Of a stretch of DNA of 64,000 nucleotides, positions 62,589 to 64,000 are shown piece by piece. The position numbers and the translations under genes are program-made. The notes beneath the pieces are model-generated. The model searched no databases, had not been told where the DNA came from, and was given only the letters and a program-made list of their open reading frames with translations. Every line of letters begins with the position of its first letter. Positions within the stretch are counted from its first letter, which is position 1. Source of the stretch: an uncultured Umboniibacter sp. Its GTDB lineage: Bacteria > Pseudomonadota > Gammaproteobacteria > Pseudomonadales > DSM-25080. The DNA lies in the NCBI RefSeq assembly GCF_947497555.1, contig NZ_CANMGY010000007.1, positions 62,001 to 126,000 of the forward strand, in the 5' to 3' direction.

Positions 62589-63338
62589 TCACTGCCATAC
62601 AATCTGACGCTGAGCAGGGTCACTGTGTGACGGCATAGGAAGAGCATTTCTACGATTGCTCTTAGGCACCTCAAGCTGAATGACATTGCATTGCTTATCT
62701 CTAATTTCTTCGTCTATAGGTAGCTCTATCTGCTGTCCTGCCCAGGTGCCAGTTTGCTTCAAGACTTGAAGTGCTAATTGCCCATCATTAGGCGTTAAGC
62801 TAAGGCGTAGTTTTGCTGGAGATGGCTGTTCTGCAAAGCGGCTGTCACGATACTGAATATGCAGGCAGTCACTGCTTTTAGCAGCATGTTGGATACGGCG
62901 GAGGTCCTTAGTTGCGATGTCATGATTACCAAACCATGAGATCACTGCGCTACATGTACCCGCTTTCAAAGCTTGTTCAGTAGCCCAAAGTAGCTCCTTA
63001 CTGTTACGTGGGTGAATCATGAGGACTCGACTACTATTTACGCCAGCTGCCTCTAGGGCAGGGCCGTAGGGTGTGAAGGGTGGGGCAATAAAAGCCACCC
63101 ATTTTTCAGTCTGACTAAGTTTGGCAATAGCAGGAAGCAAAAAACTTAATTCGCCGCCACCATGCTGAGAGCATAATAGTTCCGTAGCAACAGACATTGG
63201 CCAACCACCTTGTTCTAGCTGATCGTTAAGCGGGCGGTAGTGGGTATCAACAGCCTTGAGTGTCAATCGGGTGCTTTGGTTCTTTACGCACCAAATATCA
63301 TGCCTAGAGTCGATAATGTCTTTAAGTTCTGCTTTCAT
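62589..63338 (-). CDS. imuA: SOS mutasome protein ImuA
   Basis: A 249-residue protein of the ImuA family, a truncated relative of RecA/SulA that works with ImuB and DnaE2 in damage-induced mutagenesis. It shows the family segments GGWPMSVATELLCSQHGGGELSFLLPA (split about residue 55), APPFTPYGPALEAAGV and ALKAGTCSAVISWFG. A classical Walker A is not obvious, as usual for ImuA. GGAG six bases before ATG 63338 is the ribosome-binding site. It is the first gene of the operon and sits 14-50 bp downstream of tandem LexA boxes. Confidence 0.9.
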   Translation of the reverse strand: MKAELKDIIDSRHDIWCVKNQSTRLTLKAVDTHYRPLNDQLEQGGWPMSVATELLCSQHGGGELSFLLPAIAKLSQTEKWVAFIAPPFTPYGPALEAAGVNSSRVLMIHPRNSKELLWATEQALKAGTCSAVISWFGNHDIATKDLRRIQHAAKSSDCLHIQYRDSRFAEQPSPAKLRLSLTPNDGQLALQVLKQTGTWAGQQIELPIDEEIRDKQCNVIQLEVPKSNRRNALPMPSHSDPAQRQIVWQ

Positions 63339-63351
63339 GCTTATCTCCGTT

Positions 63352-63371
63352 AACTGTTTTTATATACAGTA
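63352..63371 (-). promoter_or_regulatory. LexA (SOS) box of imuA-imuB-dnaE2
   Basis: CTG-N10-CAG with an AT-rich spacer and flanking A/T, a full match to the gammaproteobacterial LexA operator. It ends about 14 bp before the imuA start codon, where bound LexA would block the promoter. Confidence 0.9.
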
Positions 63372-63388
63372 TGTTTATTTATACAGTA
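63369..63388 (-). promoter_or_regulatory. second, degenerate LexA box
   Basis: ATG-N10-CAG with spacing equal to the first box (one change in the left half-site), offset by 17 bp. It partly overlaps the first box and could bind LexA cooperatively. Confidence 0.6.
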
Positions 63389-63679
63389 TAAAGTGGAGAT
63401 TGCAAACTTTTTTCTTCGTGGACAAGGATTCAGGACTTTTAGTGCAAAGCGCTTAAGGCTCTCTCGTCACTATCTCGTCACTACCCCTCATAACAGGCAC
63501 GCCGCAGGGATGGCAATAGGAAGTTAGCTAAAAGTTGTAAGATTGAGGCTTGGCGTCTCAGCCGCCAGCTACGAGTGGCGATTGGGACTGGCAGATAACT
63601 AGCTAATAGGTAGTGCTTGAGTTGCTTTGCTGGAAAGTGGTAATGGCGCTGTGAGTCTTAGAGTGCTACTGAAGAATTG

Positions 63680-64000
63680 CTACCAGTTATAGAGTGAGGC
63701 AATGAGCGCTGGGATAGCCGTCTCAACGCGTAGAATATTTGGCCCCATATGGCCACAGTTAAAACCAACTTCTTTAAATTTGCTTATTTCATAGGGAATA
63801 AAGCCGCCTTCTGGGCCAACAGCTAGTGTGCAGGGTTTGTTCAGCGAATGAGGTATTGGTGCTTCTACACCTGGATGTGCCACTAAGGGATAGCTGTTCT
63901 CAATTAGGTCAGGTAACTCATCTTCAACGAATGGTTTAAAGCGCTTACGAAGTTCAATTTTTGGTAGTTGGGTATCTCTGGACTGTTCAAGCCCAAGAGT
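63680..64000 (-). CDS. rsmE: 16S rRNA m3U1498 methyltransferase, C-terminal part (runs off window)
   Basis: The 106 visible residues are the SPOUT knot of RsmE, which methylates U1498 of 16S rRNA. Key segments are LAVGPEGGFIPYEISKF (SAM-binding loop) and GPNILRVETAIPALIASLY (the LR-E-TA knot motif). The N-terminal RNA-binding PUA-like domain and start codon lie beyond position 64000. The gene ends with a stop at 63680. The 290 bp between it and the LexA boxes holds no gene; a perfect tandem 11-mer (TCTCGTCACTA twice, 63462-63483) is the only repeat seen. Confidence 0.93.
   Translation of the reverse strand, partial: TLGLEQSRDTQLPKIELRKRFKPFVEDELPDLIENSYPLVAHPGVEAPIPHSLNKPCTLAVGPEGGFIPYEISKFKEVGFNCGHMGPNILRVETAIPALIASLYNW

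Noticed and set aside
63462-63483. Tandem 11-mer TCTCGTCACTA x2
   Set aside because: Only two copies in non-coding DNA; no link to a gene or array, so not treated as a CRISPR or functional repeat.
1-64000. CRISPR arrays, prophage or insertion sequences
   Set aside because: No repeat-spacer pattern, transposase, integrase or phage structural gene was seen in the window.

Overview
This 64 kb window is a chromosomal segment of a gammaproteobacterium, most likely marine. Several gene neighbourhoods are shared with Pseudomonadales/Cellvibrionales-type genomes: metG beside mrp, DUF3108-purN-purM facing DUF2066-hda, alaS-lysC followed by tRNA-Ser and tRNA-Arg, and an ImuA-ImuB-DnaE2 mutasome cassette. 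A Na+-pumping oxaloacetate decarboxylase (OadGAB) fits a sodium-rich habitat. I saw no transposase, integrase, phage gene or CRISPR array. Gene density is high on both strands, and the genus cannot be fixed from the sequence alone.

Layout. 1-6.6 kb: metG (partial), mrp, purine synthesis (purM-purN), two conserved envelope or unknown genes and hda. 6.6-9.3 kb: a CpxAR-like two-component system divergent from a CpxP/Spy-like periplasmic protein, with a striking 10-bp-phased array of GTAAA-like half-sites between them. 9.4-21 kb: a long-chain flavodoxin, an orphan gene, an alpha/beta hydrolase, an M16C protease, and a minus-strand run trmL-mioC-fldB-mnmC-glutamine cyclotransferase-DTW, then an M23 factor, a Trm112-like protein and a HIT protein. 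21-26 kb: alaS, lysC, tRNA-Ser(GCU) and two identical tRNA-Arg(ACG) genes; csrA, often found between lysC and these tRNAs, is absent here.

26-34 kb: dusC and an accessory chaperone-usher pilus locus. An unrecognised secreted protein, a pilin-like subunit, a chaperone and a TcfC/CS1-like usher lie on the plus strand; two further pilin-like genes lie on the minus strand behind a perfect TGTGA-N6-TCACA CRP-type site. A 0.9 kb gap with possible small RNA or small-protein features follows. 34-37.4 kb: oadGAB. 37.5-47.4 kb: bolA, topB, and a nitrogen/carbon module made of an omega-amino-acid:pyruvate transaminase plus methylmalonate-semialdehyde dehydrogenase (minus strand), divergent from a DUF599 protein, PuuD-like hydrolase and PuuA-like synthetase. 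The set could take polyamine- and beta-alanine-type compounds to acetyl-CoA. An unrecognised multi-pass membrane protein with an internal repeat follows.

47.8-57.9 kb: FadL-type porin, riboflavin synthase, an anchored hydrolase, Uup, a thiolase-SDR beta-oxidation pair, DUF1415, a cold-shock protein, a YqaA-like protein and an aldehyde dehydrogenase. 58-63.4 kb: dnaE2, imuB and imuA as one minus-strand operon behind tandem LexA boxes. 63.7-64 kb: the C-terminal part of rsmE, running off the window.
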